NCBI GenBank assembly: GCA_049323795.1
Contig: JBMOOH010000009.1
Span: 136,409 to 200,408, forward strand
DNA: 64,000 nt
Reading direction: 5' to 3'
Origin: JAOADN01 sp049323795
GTDB taxonomy: Bacteria > Pseudomonadota > Alphaproteobacteria > Rhodobacterales > Rhodobacteraceae
The notes under the pieces were generated by a model that was not told the DNA's origin, did not search any database, and saw only the letters and a program-made list of their open reading frames with translations. Each line of letters starts with the position of its first letter. The first letter of the stretch is position 1. Position numbers and translations under genes: made by a program. Shown one piece after another: positions 27,706 through 36,778 of this stretch.

Positions 27706-29007
27706 CTACTGCGCCGCGATCTCGCGCTGCACGCCGAGGAGCCCGTCGGTCACCTGCGACAGCGCCAGCGCGGCCGCGCCATGCGCCCAGAGCAGATCGC
27801 CCCAGGCGTGGATCTCGATCTTCGGCGGCGGCCGGCCGGAATCGATCGCCAGCGCCTCGATCTCGGCCAGGGTGTCCCCGGCATAGAGGTAGTCATAGCG
27901 CATCCGCTCGCCCGACAGGATGATCAGACCCGGATCGAACAGGTTGACGACGTTGGCAAGGCCCAGCGCCAGATAGCGCCCCGCGCGGCGGAAGATCGAC
28001 CGGGCCGCACCGTTCCCGGCCTTGGCGTGGTCATAGAGACTTTCCAGGAGAACGTTGACCGACTGGGTTTCACGGTTCGACCAGTTGAGCGCCGTCGTCG
28101 CCTCGCGCACCAGCGCATAGTCGGCGACATAGGCTTCGAGACAGCCCCTCTGCCCGCAGCGGCACAGGGCCCCGTCGAGTTGCACCTTCGTGTGGCCGAG
28201 CTCCATCCCGAGGCCGCGCGCGCCCCTGTATACGCGGTGATTGATCACCAGCCCCATGCCGACGCCGTGTTCAATCGTCACCACGGCGAAATCCGACCGG
28301 CTGCGGCCCGCCCCGAACCAGAGTTCGGCGAGCGACACGAGGTTCGCGTCGTTGTCCACATGGACCGGCAGCGCGAGCCGCGCCGAAAGCAGTTCGGCCA
28401 GGGGAAGGCGCCCGGTCGAGAGGACGGGCGACCAGAGGACGGTGCCGGTGTCCGATTCGACGTAGCCCGGCACACCCACACCGACCGCGGAGAGATCGTG
28501 TACTGCAATCCCGGCCTTCCCGCACACCTGTGTCAGAAGCGTCTCGACCGTGTCGGCGAGCACGCCCGGCTCCATCGCCGCCGGATTGCGCGAGAACGCC
28601 AGGTCGGACACGAGGTTTCCGGCGAAATCCACGATGACGGCCGTATGCTCGCGGTCCGAGATCTTGATTCCGGCAGCAAGATGCGCCGAGGGGCGCACCC
28701 CCAGGGCGACCGCCGGCCTTCCCCGGCCCGGATCGCTGTCGCGCCGCGCTGTCACCTCGTGCAGAAGCCCCGCCTCGATGAGTTCGGAAGTGATCGTCGT
28801 GACGCTGGCCGGGCTGACGTTCAGCTCCTTCGCAACCTGGATGCGCGGCATCGTTCCCGCCGCCCGGACCCGCTCGAAGATCTGCTGGCGGAGCGACCGG
28901 GTGCTTTCGGACAAGGCGGGAATCATCGGCCCGCAGCCGAGGCTGGCCGTCTCGCTCTTTCCGCCCGACATGCGGTGCATTATTTCGGCCCTCGAAAAAT
29001 TCGACAT
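27706..29007 (-). CDS. xylR: ROK-family transcriptional regulator (XylR-type) of the xylose operon
   Basis: 433 residues. An N-terminal winged helix (LRQQIFERVRAAGTMPRIQ, then KELNVSPASVTTITSELIEAGLL) precedes a ROK sugar-kinase-like domain with IVDFAGN, GVGVPGYV, EHGVGMGLVIN and the zinc motif LCRCGQRGCLEAY. It is divergent from xylF across 199 bases that contain inverted repeats, so repression of the xylose genes until xylose binds is the natural reading. The annotated ATG at 29007 may be too early; later in-frame ATGs exist at residues 10, 13 and 28. Confidence 0.82.
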   Translation of the reverse strand: MSNFSRAEIMHRMSGGKSETASLGCGPMIPALSESTRSLRQQIFERVRAAGTMPRIQVAKELNVSPASVTTITSELIEAGLLHEVTARRDSDPGRGRPAVALGVRPSAHLAAGIKISDREHTAVIVDFAGNLVSDLAFSRNPAAMEPGVLADTVETLLTQVCGKAGIAVHDLSAVGVGVPGYVESDTGTVLWSPVLSTGRLPLAELLSARLALPVHVDNDANLVSLAELWFGAGRSRSDFAVVTIEHGVGMGLVINHRVYRGARGLGMELGHTKVQLDGALCRCGQRGCLEAYVADYALVREATTALNWSNRETQSVNVLLESLYDHAKAGNGAARSIFRRAGRYLALGLANVVNLFDPGLIILSGERMRYDYLYAGDTLAEIEALAIDSGRPPPKIEIHAWGDLLWAHGAAALALSQVTDGLLGVQREIAAQ

Positions 29008-29009
29008 CG

Positions 29010-29040
29010 GGTCAGTACCGATATGGCATGGTTACTGACC
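29010..29040. promoter_or_regulatory. Inverted repeat abutting the ROK regulator start
   Basis: GGTCAGTA (29010-29017) and TACTGACC (29033-29040) are perfect 8-base arms separated by 15 bases, ending 2 bases before the regulator's start codon. It is a candidate operator for autorepression. Confidence 0.5.
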
Positions 29041-29107
29041 AAATCCTTCGGCGCTCCGGCGAATTCTTTTAGTGTCGCAGGATCTGCCGCCTTTGACCAT
29101 CCCTTTT

Positions 29108-29127
29108 TAATTTGACAACTGAAATTA
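29108..29127 (+). promoter_or_regulatory. xylF promoter -35 element within an AT-rich inverted repeat
   Basis: TAATTT (29108-29113) and AAATTA (29122-29127) flank 8 bases. A perfect TTGACA (29112-29117) lies inside, so a bound ROK repressor would cover the -35 element. The -10 at 17 bases spacing (CAACTT) is poor, so the promoter call is tentative. Confidence 0.45.
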
Positions 29128-29206
29128 TTCTGGGCAACTTCCGCACACACCGGCGAATCCGCCGTGTCCAAGGGCCCGTTTCAGGCCCATCCGTGGGAGG
29201 TACTAC

Positions 29207-30244
29207 ATGCACAAGGCCATTGTGGCCGCCGCGTTGCTCGCGGCCGGCTTCGCCACTCCGGCACTCGCCGATGGCAAGAAGATCGCTGTCTCCTGGAAGA
29301 CGTTCCAGGAAGAGCGGTGGAAGACCGACGAAGTCGCCATCAAGGCGGTCGTCGAGGCTGCAGGCGACACCTACATCTCGACCGATGCCCAGGGCTCGGC
29401 GCAGAAGCAGGCGGCGGACATCGAGGGCCTGATCGGTCAGGGCGTGGACGTCATCCTGGTCGTCGCCTTCGACAGCGACGCGATCCTGCCGTCAATCCAG
29501 AAGATCAGCGACGCGGGCATCAAGGCGATCGCCTACGACGTCCAGTTCGAAGACCCGAACGCGCTCTACATCACCTTCGACAACGTCGGCGTCGGCCGCC
29601 TGATGGCCAAGACGATGCTCGAGAAGGGCAAGTCCGAGGGCAACTTCGCCTTCATCAAGGGCGACAAGGGCGACCCGAACGCGACCTTCCTGTTCCAGGG
29701 CATCATGGAAGTCCTGAAGCCGAACATGGACGCGGGCAAGATCAAGAACGTCTGCGAGACCTTCACCGATGGCTGGAAGCCCGACAACGCCCAGAAGAAC
29801 ATGGAACAGTGTCTGACCGCCAACAACAACGCGGTTGACGCCGTCATCTCCGAAAACGACGGCATGGCCGGCGGCGTCGTCGCCGCCCTGGAAGCCCAGG
29901 GCCTCGCCGGCTCCGTTCCGGTCACCGGCCAGGACGGCGACAAGGCCGCCCTGAACCGCGTCGCGCTCGGCACGCAGCTCGTCTCGGTCTGGAAGGACAG
30001 CCGCGCGCTCGGCAAGGTCGCCGGCGAGGCGGCGGTCGCCCTTGCGAACGGCACGGCGATGGACGCGCTGCCCGGCGCCAGCAAGTTCGCGGGCGGCAAG
30101 AACAAGGTCGAGATGAACGCGATCCTCCTGGCCCCGAACCCGATCACCAAGGACAACCTGTCCGACGTGATCGACGCGGGCTGGATCAGCAAGGCCGAGG
30201 CCTGCGCGGGCGTCGCGGCCGGCGCCGTTCCCGCCTGCGGCTGA
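29207..30244 (+). CDS. xylF: XylF, D-xylose periplasmic binding protein
   Basis: 345 residues with a signal peptide ending ATPALA. KIAVSWKTFQEERWKTDE, GLIGQGVDVILVVAFDSDAI, ITFDNVGVGRLMA and AVISENDGMAGGVVAALEAQG are typical of XylF in the ribose-binding superfamily. GGGAGG lies 8 bases ahead of the ATG. It starts the xylFHGBA operon; the adjacent xylB and xylA make xylose the best ligand call. A 13-bp stem-loop follows. Confidence 0.9.
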   Translation: MHKAIVAAALLAAGFATPALADGKKIAVSWKTFQEERWKTDEVAIKAVVEAAGDTYISTDAQGSAQKQAADIEGLIGQGVDVILVVAFDSDAILPSIQKISDAGIKAIAYDVQFEDPNALYITFDNVGVGRLMAKTMLEKGKSEGNFAFIKGDKGDPNATFLFQGIMEVLKPNMDAGKIKNVCETFTDGWKPDNAQKNMEQCLTANNNAVDAVISENDGMAGGVVAALEAQGLAGSVPVTGQDGDKAALNRVALGTQLVSVWKDSRALGKVAGEAAVALANGTAMDALPGASKFAGGKNKVEMNAILLAPNPITKDNLSDVIDAGWISKAEACAGVAAGAVPACG

Positions 30245-30271
30245 TCCCCGCCGGACATCCGAGCCGAAACC

Positions 30272-30303
30272 GGGGCCGCGCCGCAGTCTGGCGGCGCGGC
30301 CCC
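30272..30303 (+). repeat. 13-bp stem-loop between xylF and xylH
   Basis: A perfect inverted repeat, GGGGCCGCGCCGC (30272-30284) and its complement (30291-30303), has a 6-base loop. It starts 28 bases after the xylF stop and lacks a T tract. Likely a 3' stabiliser or partial terminator giving excess xylF mRNA. Confidence 0.7.
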
Positions 30304-30344
30304 TTCATAGGCGCGGGACCCAGCGCCACCAGGGGAGCCAAGTC

Positions 30345-31751
30345 ATGAGCCTTGCAGACAATTCGAGTGGCGGACCGGCGCTTGTACGGGAAGGTGCGGT
30401 GACCCGCTTCATCCGCGCGACCGAGCTCGACACCCGGATGCTGGGGATGATCGGCGCCATCGTGGTCGTCTGGACGATCTTCGACATCTGGAGCGGGCTG
30501 CGGCTGCCCAACGAGGGGCTGTTCGGCGGTTCGTTCCTGACCCCCCGGAACCTCTGGACGCTGCTCGTCCAGACCTCCTCGATCGCCATCATGGCGACGG
30601 GAATGGTGCTCGTCATCGTCATGCGGCAGATCGACCTTTCCGTCGGCTCGCTCCTGACGCTCGTGGCGACCGTTTCGGCGGTTCTCCAGGTCCAGTATCT
30701 TGGACCGGCGCTGGGCGTCGGCCATTCCGCGATCTGGATCGTGGCGGTCGTCGTGGCGCTGATCATCGGGGCGGTCGTCGGCGCCTTCAACGGCGCCCTC
30801 ATCGCCTATCTCGGGATCCCCTCGTTCATCGTCACGCTCGGGGGCCTCATCGCCTATGCGAAGGGGGTCGCCTTCTACATTTCCGAGGGCGTGACGATCG
30901 CGCCGCTCGACAAGACGTTCAAGGTCATCGGCGGCAACGTGCCTGCCGCATGGCTCGGCCCGGTCTGGAGCTGGATGCTGGCCGGGATCGCCTGCGTGCT
31001 GATCGTGTTCGGCGTGCTCATGGGCCGGCGCCAGCGCAAGCGCTTCAAGTTCCCGCTGCGGCCGATCTGGGCCGAGGTGTTCCTGGTGACGCTCTTCGGG
31101 GCGGTCGTTCTCGGCGCCACGCAGGTCGTCAACTCCTACCCCTGGCCGCCGAAGCTGATCGAGGTCTATGCGGCCGAGAACGGCGTGGCGATTCCCGCAG
31201 GGGTCGAGGACAGGTCCGGCAGCGCGATCTGCATGGCGGACGGCGCGATCGTGCGCTGCGCCGAGGGGCTGGTCTATTACACCGGCTACCCGGTTCCCGT
31301 GCTGATTGCGCTGGCGGTCGGCCTCCTGATGAGCTTCATCTCCACCCGCACGCAATTCGGACGCTATGTCTTCGCGATCGGCGGCAACCCGGAGGCGGCC
31401 GAGCTCGCCGGCATCAACACGCGGTGGATGACCGTCAGGGTCTTTGCCCTGATGGGGCTGCTGGCGGCGATCTCGGCAATCATCTCGTCCTCGCGTCTCG
31501 ACGCGGCCACCGTCTCGCTCGGCGACCTGAACGAGCTCTACGTCATCGCCGCGGCCGTCATCGGGGGCACCTCGCTCGCCGGCGGTCTCGGCACCATCTA
31601 CGGAGCGATGCTGGGCGCCCTGATGATGCAGTCGATCGCGTCGGGAATGCAGCTTCTGAACCTGCCCTCGCCCTGGCAGAACATCGTCGTGGGCTCGGTC
31701 CTGGTCGTGGCCGTGTTCGTGGACCAGATCTACCGCCGCCGCGCGAAGTGA
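30345..31751 (+). CDS. xylH: XylH, D-xylose ABC transporter permease
   Basis: 468 residues, longer than ribose permeases and in keeping with XylH. About twelve hydrophobic segments. The conserved MVLVIVMRQIDLSVGS, split here by family pattern, FNGALIAYLGIPSFIVTLGG and FAIGGNPEAAELAGIN match the family. An extra region around residues 230-320 faces the periplasm. AGGGGAGCC precedes the ATG. Confidence 0.92.
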   Translation: MSLADNSSGGPALVREGAVTRFIRATELDTRMLGMIGAIVVVWTIFDIWSGLRLPNEGLFGGSFLTPRNLWTLLVQTSSIAIMATGMVLVIVMRQIDLSVGSLLTLVATVSAVLQVQYLGPALGVGHSAIWIVAVVVALIIGAVVGAFNGALIAYLGIPSFIVTLGGLIAYAKGVAFYISEGVTIAPLDKTFKVIGGNVPAAWLGPVWSWMLAGIACVLIVFGVLMGRRQRKRFKFPLRPIWAEVFLVTLFGAVVLGATQVVNSYPWPPKLIEVYAAENGVAIPAGVEDRSGSAICMADGAIVRCAEGLVYYTGYPVPVLIALAVGLLMSFISTRTQFGRYVFAIGGNPEAAELAGINTRWMTVRVFALMGLLAAISAIISSSRLDAATVSLGDLNELYVIAAAVIGGTSLAGGLGTIYGAMLGALMMQSIASGMQLLNLPSPWQNIVVGSVLVVAVFVDQIYRRRAK

Positions 31752-31762
31752 GGAGGACGGAC

Positions 31763-32545
31763 ATGGCAAACGGCACCGCACAGGCACCGCTGATCGAGAT
31801 GCAGGACATCTCGATCGCGTTCGGCGGCATCAAGGCGGTCGATCATGCCTCGGTCGATCTCTACCCGGGAGAGGTCGTCGGGCTTCTGGGCCACAATGGC
31901 GCGGGCAAGTCCACGCTCATCAAGATCCTGTCCGGCGCCTATGCGCGCGACGCGGGGCGCATCCTCATCGACGGCAAGGAGGTGAAGATCGACAACCCCC
32001 GGGACGCCAAGGCCCACGGGATCGAAACCATCTACCAGACACTCGCGCTGGCCGACAACGTGGATGCGGCGGCCAACCTCTATCTGGGGCGCGAGATCAA
32101 GACCGCCTGGGGCACGCTCGACGACGTGGCGATGGAGGCCGAGTGCCGCAAGGTGATGCACCGCCTGAACCCGAACTTCCGCCGGTTCAAGGAGCCCGTC
32201 TCGAAGCTTTCGGGCGGCCAGCGCCAGTCGGTCGCCATCGCCCGCGCGATCCACTTCAACGCGCGCATCCTCATCATGGACGAACCGACCGCGGCCCTCG
32301 GCCCGGCCGAAACCGCCCAGGTCGGCGAACTGGTGAAGCAGCTCAAGGCCGAAGGCATCGGGATCTTCCTCATCAGCCACGACCTGCACGACGTCTTCGA
32401 TCTCGCCGACCGGGTGACGGTGATGAAGAACGGCAAGGTGGTGGGCACCGCGCGTACCGAGGAGGTCACGCACGACGAGGTGCTCGGCATGATCATCGCC
32501 GGCAAATGTCCCCCGGCCGCGATCCCGGGTCCCGGAGCGGCGTGA
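31763..32545 (+). CDS. xylG: XylG-type ATP-binding protein, single-domain form
   Basis: 260 residues with one ATPase domain: Walker A GHNGAGKST (43-51), signature LSGGQRQSVAIARA, Walker B ILIMDEPTAAL and switch LISHDLHDVF. E. coli XylG is a fused double domain of about 513 residues, so this is the half-size type common in alphaproteobacteria (FrcA-like) and must dimerise. It starts 11 bases after xylH with AGGAGG. Confidence 0.88.
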   Translation: MANGTAQAPLIEMQDISIAFGGIKAVDHASVDLYPGEVVGLLGHNGAGKSTLIKILSGAYARDAGRILIDGKEVKIDNPRDAKAHGIETIYQTLALADNVDAAANLYLGREIKTAWGTLDDVAMEAECRKVMHRLNPNFRRFKEPVSKLSGGQRQSVAIARAIHFNARILIMDEPTAALGPAETAQVGELVKQLKAEGIGIFLISHDLHDVFDLADRVTVMKNGKVVGTARTEEVTHDEVLGMIIAGKCPPAAIPGPGAA

Positions 32546-32547
32546 GC

Positions 32548-33984
32548 ATGTTCCTCGGACTCGATCTGGGAACCTCCGGTCTCAAGGCGCTGATCATCGA
32601 CGACACGCAGCGGGTAATGGGCGAGGCCTCGGCGCCGCTTTCGGTGTCGCGGCCGCGGGACGGCTGGTCCGAGCAGGCGCCCGCGGACTGGATCGCGGCG
32701 GCAGACCGGGTTCTTGCGGGACTCGGGCGCGACCTGCTCGGATCGGTCCGGGGCATCGGCCTGTCCGGCCAGATGCACGGCGCGACACTCCTCGATGCGG
32801 CGGACAACGTCTTGCGGCCCTGCATCCTCTGGAACGATACCCGCGCCCATGCCGAGGCCGCCGAGCTGGACGCCGATCCCGAGTTCCGCGCCGTCACCGG
32901 GAACATCGTCTTTCCGGGCTTCACCGCGCCGAAGCTCGTCTGGGTCGGGCGGCACGAACCCGCGGTGTTCGGCAGGGTTGCCCGGGTGCTCCTGCCGAAG
33001 GACTACCTGCGACTCTGGCTGACGGGCGACCATGTCGCCGACATGTCCGACGCCGCGGGTACGGGCTGGCTCGATACCGGGGGCCGCGCCTGGTCAGAGT
33101 CGCTTCTCGCCAAGACCGGCCTTGCGCGCGATGCGATGCCGCGCCTCGTCGAGGGATCAGAGGTCTCGGGCACGGTCCGGCGCGAGGTGTGCGAGCGCTT
33201 CGGGCTCCGCGCCTCGTGCGTCGTCGCGGGCGGCGGCGGCGACAACGCCGCCTCGGGCATCGGGGTCGGCGTCGTTAGGGCCGGTCAGGCCTTCGTCTCG
33301 CTCGGCACCTCGGGCGTCCTCTTCGCCGCGAACGACGGCTACCGGCCCGCGCCGGCGACCGCCGTTCACACCTTCTGCCACGCCCTTCCCGGGGCCTGGC
33401 ACCAGATGGGCGTGATCCTTGCCGCGACCGATGCGCTGAACTGGTTCGCAACCCTCGTCGGGACCGACGCGGCCCCGCTGACCGCCGCCCTCGGGCCGCT
33501 GCTTCCGCCGGGGAAGACGCGGTTCCTCCCCTATCTCGGCGGCGAACGCACCCCGCTCAACGACGCGGCAATCCGCGCCGCCTTCGTCGGGCTTGAACAC
33601 GCGACGGACCGCCCGGCCGCCACCCGCGCCGTCCTGGAGGGCGTCACCTTCGCCATCCGCGACTGCCGCGATGCGCTTTCCGCCACCGGCACCCGCATCG
33701 ACCGGCTTCTCGCCGTCGGCGGCGGGTCGCGGTCGGACTACTGGCTCTCGGCCATCGCCACCGCGCTCGGCACGCCCGTCCTCGTCCCGGCCGCAGGCGA
33801 CTTCGGCGGGGCCTTCGGCGCCGCTCGGCTGGGGCTGATGGCGGCGACCGGGGCGGGGGCCGAGATCGCGGCCCTGCCCAGGATCGCAAGGACCGTGGAC
33901 CCTGTCGCCGGGCTGGTCCGAAGCTACGACGAGGGCCACGCCCGCTACGCGTCCGCACGGACCGCCATCAGGGGACTGACATGA
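32548..33984 (+). CDS. xylB: Xylulokinase
   Basis: 478 residues, FGGY sugar kinase. LGLDLGTSGLKALIIDD binds ATP phosphates; GLSGQMHGATLLD, SDAAGTGWLDT and GGGGDNAASGIGVG, with the catalytic Asp, follow, and LAVGGGSRSDYWLSA closes the nucleotide site. It phosphorylates D-xylulose made by XylA. ATG at 32548; a GTG at 32542 overlapping the xylG stop is also possible. The stop overlaps xylA by 4 bases. Confidence 0.93.
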   Translation: MFLGLDLGTSGLKALIIDDTQRVMGEASAPLSVSRPRDGWSEQAPADWIAAADRVLAGLGRDLLGSVRGIGLSGQMHGATLLDAADNVLRPCILWNDTRAHAEAAELDADPEFRAVTGNIVFPGFTAPKLVWVGRHEPAVFGRVARVLLPKDYLRLWLTGDHVADMSDAAGTGWLDTGGRAWSESLLAKTGLARDAMPRLVEGSEVSGTVRREVCERFGLRASCVVAGGGGDNAASGIGVGVVRAGQAFVSLGTSGVLFAANDGYRPAPATAVHTFCHALPGAWHQMGVILAATDALNWFATLVGTDAAPLTAALGPLLPPGKTRFLPYLGGERTPLNDAAIRAAFVGLEHATDRPAATRAVLEGVTFAIRDCRDALSATGTRIDRLLAVGGGSRSDYWLSAIATALGTPVLVPAAGDFGGAFGAARLGLMAATGAGAEIAALPRIARTVDPVAGLVRSYDEGHARYASARTAIRGLT

Positions 33985-35285
33985 GCGACTTCTTCCGGGG
34001 TATCCCGCGGATCAGGTACGAAGGGCCGGAGAGCGACAACGAATTCGCCTTCCGCCACTACAACCCCGACGAGGTCGTCCTCGGGAAGCGCCTCGAAGAC
34101 CACCTGCGCTTCGCTGTCGCCTACTGGCACAGCTTCGCCTGGCCGGGCGGCGACCCCTTCGGAGGGCAGACATTCGATCGTCCGTGGTTCGGCGACACGA
34201 TGGCGCTCGCCAAGCTCAAGGCAGATGTCGCCTTCGAGCTCTTCGGCATCCTCGGGGTGCCCTTCTACTGCTTCCATGACGCCGACGCCCGGCCCGAAGG
34301 CGCGTCCTTCGCCGAGTCGCTCCGCAACCTCGACGAGATCGCCGACTACCTGCTTCAGAAGCAGGCGGCCTCCGGGACCCGTCTGCTCTGGGGCACCGCA
34401 AACCTCTTCTCGCACCGGCGCTGGATGGCCGGCGCCGCGACGAACCCCGACCCCGAGGTCTTCGCCTATGCCGCGGCCACGGTCAAATCCTGCATGGACG
34501 CCACCCTGAGGCTCGGCGGGCAGAACTATGTCCTCTGGGGCGGGCGCGAGGGGTACGAGACGCTGCTCAACACCAATCTGATGCGCGAACGCCGGCAGGC
34601 CGGGCGCTTCCTCCAGATGGTCGTCGAGTACAAGCACAAGATCGGCTTCAGGGGCGCGATCCTGATCGAGCCGAAGCCGCAAGAGCCCTCGAAGCACCAG
34701 TACGACTACGACGTCGCCACGGTGTGCGGCTTCCTCAAGGACTTCGGCCTGGAGAAGGAGGTGAAGGTCAACATCGAACAGGGCCACGCGATCCTCGCCG
34801 GCCATTCGTTCGAACACGAGCTGGCGCTCGCGGCCTCGCTCGGCATCTTCGGCTCGATCGACATGAACCGCAACGACTACCAGTCCGGCTGGGACACCGA
34901 CCAGTTCCCCGACAGCGTGCCGGAAATGGCCAGGGCCTATTACGAGGTCCTCCGCGCCGGCGGGTTCACGACCGGCGGCACGAACTTCGACGCCAAGATC
35001 CGCCGCCAGTCGATCGACCCGGCCGACCTCGTCCTCGCCCATGTCGGCGGCATGGACGTCTGCGCCCGCGCCCTCAGGGCGGCAGCCGCGCTCCTCGAGG
35101 AGGGCTCGCTGGAGCGCGCGCGGGCCGAACGCTACGCCGGGTGGGACAGCCCTGCGGCGAAGGCGATGCTCGCCTCGGGCACGCTCGACGGCATCGCCGC
35201 CGACGTTCTCGCCCGGAACGTGAATCCCGAGCCCAGGTCGGGGCGGCAGGAGCGGCTCGAGAACCTCTGGAACCGGTTCGTCTGA
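33981..35285 (+). CDS. xylA: Xylose isomerase
   Basis: 434 residues, normal length. FYCFHDADARPEG holds the catalytic His, YVLWGGREGYETL and LIEPKPQEPSKHQYDYD the metal ligands, and INIEQGHA-like NIEQGHAILAGHSFEHEL, then DMNRNDYQSGWDTDQFP complete the second metal site. It isomerises D-xylose to D-xylulose and is the last gene of the operon. No clear terminator follows. Confidence 0.96.
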   Translation: MSDFFRGIPRIRYEGPESDNEFAFRHYNPDEVVLGKRLEDHLRFAVAYWHSFAWPGGDPFGGQTFDRPWFGDTMALAKLKADVAFELFGILGVPFYCFHDADARPEGASFAESLRNLDEIADYLLQKQAASGTRLLWGTANLFSHRRWMAGAATNPDPEVFAYAAATVKSCMDATLRLGGQNYVLWGGREGYETLLNTNLMRERRQAGRFLQMVVEYKHKIGFRGAILIEPKPQEPSKHQYDYDVATVCGFLKDFGLEKEVKVNIEQGHAILAGHSFEHELALAASLGIFGSIDMNRNDYQSGWDTDQFPDSVPEMARAYYEVLRAGGFTTGGTNFDAKIRRQSIDPADLVLAHVGGMDVCARALRAAAALLEEGSLERARAERYAGWDSPAAKAMLASGTLDGIAADVLARNVNPEPRSGRQERLENLWNRFV

Positions 35286-35411
35286 AACCCCGGTGATCCC
35301 CTGGCCGGCGTTTCTGGTTAATCCTTCCGTAACGCGCCGGCCGCTAGGGTCCGCCCGAAGCCGGGCCCGTGGGGCTGGTCCGGCGCAGCCAGGGAATGGA
35401 GAACCGGAACC

Positions 35412-36083
35412 GTGTCAGCCCCCGAATTCGAGTTTCGCGCGTCCTGCGCTGCCGGAAGGTCTGCCTCGCTCTATGCCGTTGCGGGCAAGCGCCTTTTCGA
35501 TGTTGTCGCGGTCGTCCTCATGGCCCCCGTGGCAGTCCCGGTCGTCGCACTGGCGGCACTCGCCGTGGCCGCCGGCGGCGGAAGGCCGTTCTATGCGCAG
35601 GACCGGGTCGGGCGGGGCGGCAGGCCGTTCCGCTGCCTGAAGCTGCGCACGATGGTCCCGGATGCCGAACGGCGGCTTTCCCTGCTGCTGGCGCAGGATC
35701 CCGCGCTGGCCCTGGAATGGGAGCGGAAGCAGAAGCTGGACAGGGATCCGCGCGTCACGACGGTGGGCGCCTTCCTGCGCCGGACCAGCCTCGACGAGCT
35801 TCCGCAGCTCTGGAACGTCCTGCGCGGCCACATGAGCCTGGTGGGGCCGAGGCCCATCCTGCCGGAACAGTCGGATCTCTACCGCAGGAATTTCCGGTCC
35901 GAGGCCTATTACCGGATGCGGCCCGGAATCACCGGACCCTGGCAGGTCGGGCGGCGGAACGGCGGGGGGTTTTCCGACCGCGCCGCCTTCGACAGCGACT
36001 ATCATGCCCGCATCGGGATCGGGACGGACCTTGCGATCCTTGTCCGAACGGTCGGCGCGGTGCTCCGGGCAACCGGTCAGTAG
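35412..36083 (+). CDS. Polyprenyl-phosphate sugar-phosphate transferase (ExoY/WbaP type)
   Basis: 223 residues. One N-terminal membrane segment (LFDVVAVVLMAPVAVPVVAL) precedes the catalytic region: FYAQDRVGRGGRPFRCLKLRTM, RVTTVGAFLRRTSLDELPQ, split by family alignment, and MSLVGPRP. It loads the first sugar phosphate on undecaprenyl phosphate for an exopolysaccharide. GTG start. No other polysaccharide genes are adjacent, so it is an orphan priming enzyme. Its 3' end overlaps dnaQ by 7 bases. Confidence 0.9.
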   Translation: MSAPEFEFRASCAAGRSASLYAVAGKRLFDVVAVVLMAPVAVPVVALAALAVAAGGGRPFYAQDRVGRGGRPFRCLKLRTMVPDAERRLSLLLAQDPALALEWERKQKLDRDPRVTTVGAFLRRTSLDELPQLWNVLRGHMSLVGPRPILPEQSDLYRRNFRSEAYYRMRPGITGPWQVGRRNGGGFSDRAAFDSDYHARIGIGTDLAILVRTVGAVLRATGQ

Positions 36084-36778
36084 CCGAGCGACCGCCACAC
36101 CGACGCCGGACCGAGCGCCTCGACGAATTCCCGGTGCGCCGCGGCCTCTTCCGGCGTCTGCCGCGGGGCAAGCGGCACCGGGCGGGGCGGCGGACGCCAG
36201 GCCGCGGCACCGGTTTCGCGGGGCGCGTCCGCCGCCGCGGCCGCGGCCAGAGCGAGATCCGGCTGCCGCCCTCCGATCAGTTCCAGGTAGACGTCGGCGA
36301 GGATCTCGCTGTCCAGCAGGGCACCATGCCGGGTGCGCATGGACGTGTCGATCCCGAACCGCCGGCACAGCGCATCGAGCGACACCGGCGCGCCGGGAAA
36401 CCGGCGCCGGGCGATGGCGAGGGTGTCGAGCGCGCGTCCGGGCGCGATGGCGGGGTGGCCGAGGCGCTGAAGCTCGGCGTTCAGGAACTTGATGTCGAAG
36501 GCGGCGTTGTGGATCACCAGCCGCGAGTCGCGCCCGAGGAAGTCGAGGAACTCGGCCACCACCTCTTCGAAACGCGGCTTGTCGGCCAGGAAGACGTCGG
36601 TCAGCCCATGCACGGCCAGCGCCTCGGGCGGCATCGGCCGGTCCGGGTTCAGGTAGCGGTGGAACCGGCGCCCGGTCGGCATGTGGTTGAAAAGCTCGAC
36701 GGCCCCGATCTCGACGATCCGGTGCCCTTCGCCGGGTTCAAGCCCCGTTGTCTCGGTGTCGAGGACGATCTCGTACAT
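36077..36778 (-). CDS. dnaQ: DNA polymerase III epsilon subunit (proofreading exonuclease)
   Basis: 233 residues. Exo I motif IVLDTETTGLEPGEGHRIVEIG with Asp7 and Glu9, Exo II LVIHNAAFDIKFLNAEL, and Exo III HGALLDSEILADVYLEL are intact. The tail from about residue 185 is Ala/Pro-rich and should hold the polymerase contact. The start overlaps the end of coaE by 41 bases. Confidence 0.95.
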   Translation of the reverse strand: MYEIVLDTETTGLEPGEGHRIVEIGAVELFNHMPTGRRFHRYLNPDRPMPPEALAVHGLTDVFLADKPRFEEVVAEFLDFLGRDSRLVIHNAAFDIKFLNAELQRLGHPAIAPGRALDTLAIARRRFPGAPVSLDALCRRFGIDTSMRTRHGALLDSEILADVYLELIGGRQPDLALAAAAAADAPRETGAAAWRPPPRPVPLAPRQTPEEAAAHREFVEALGPASVWRSLGY

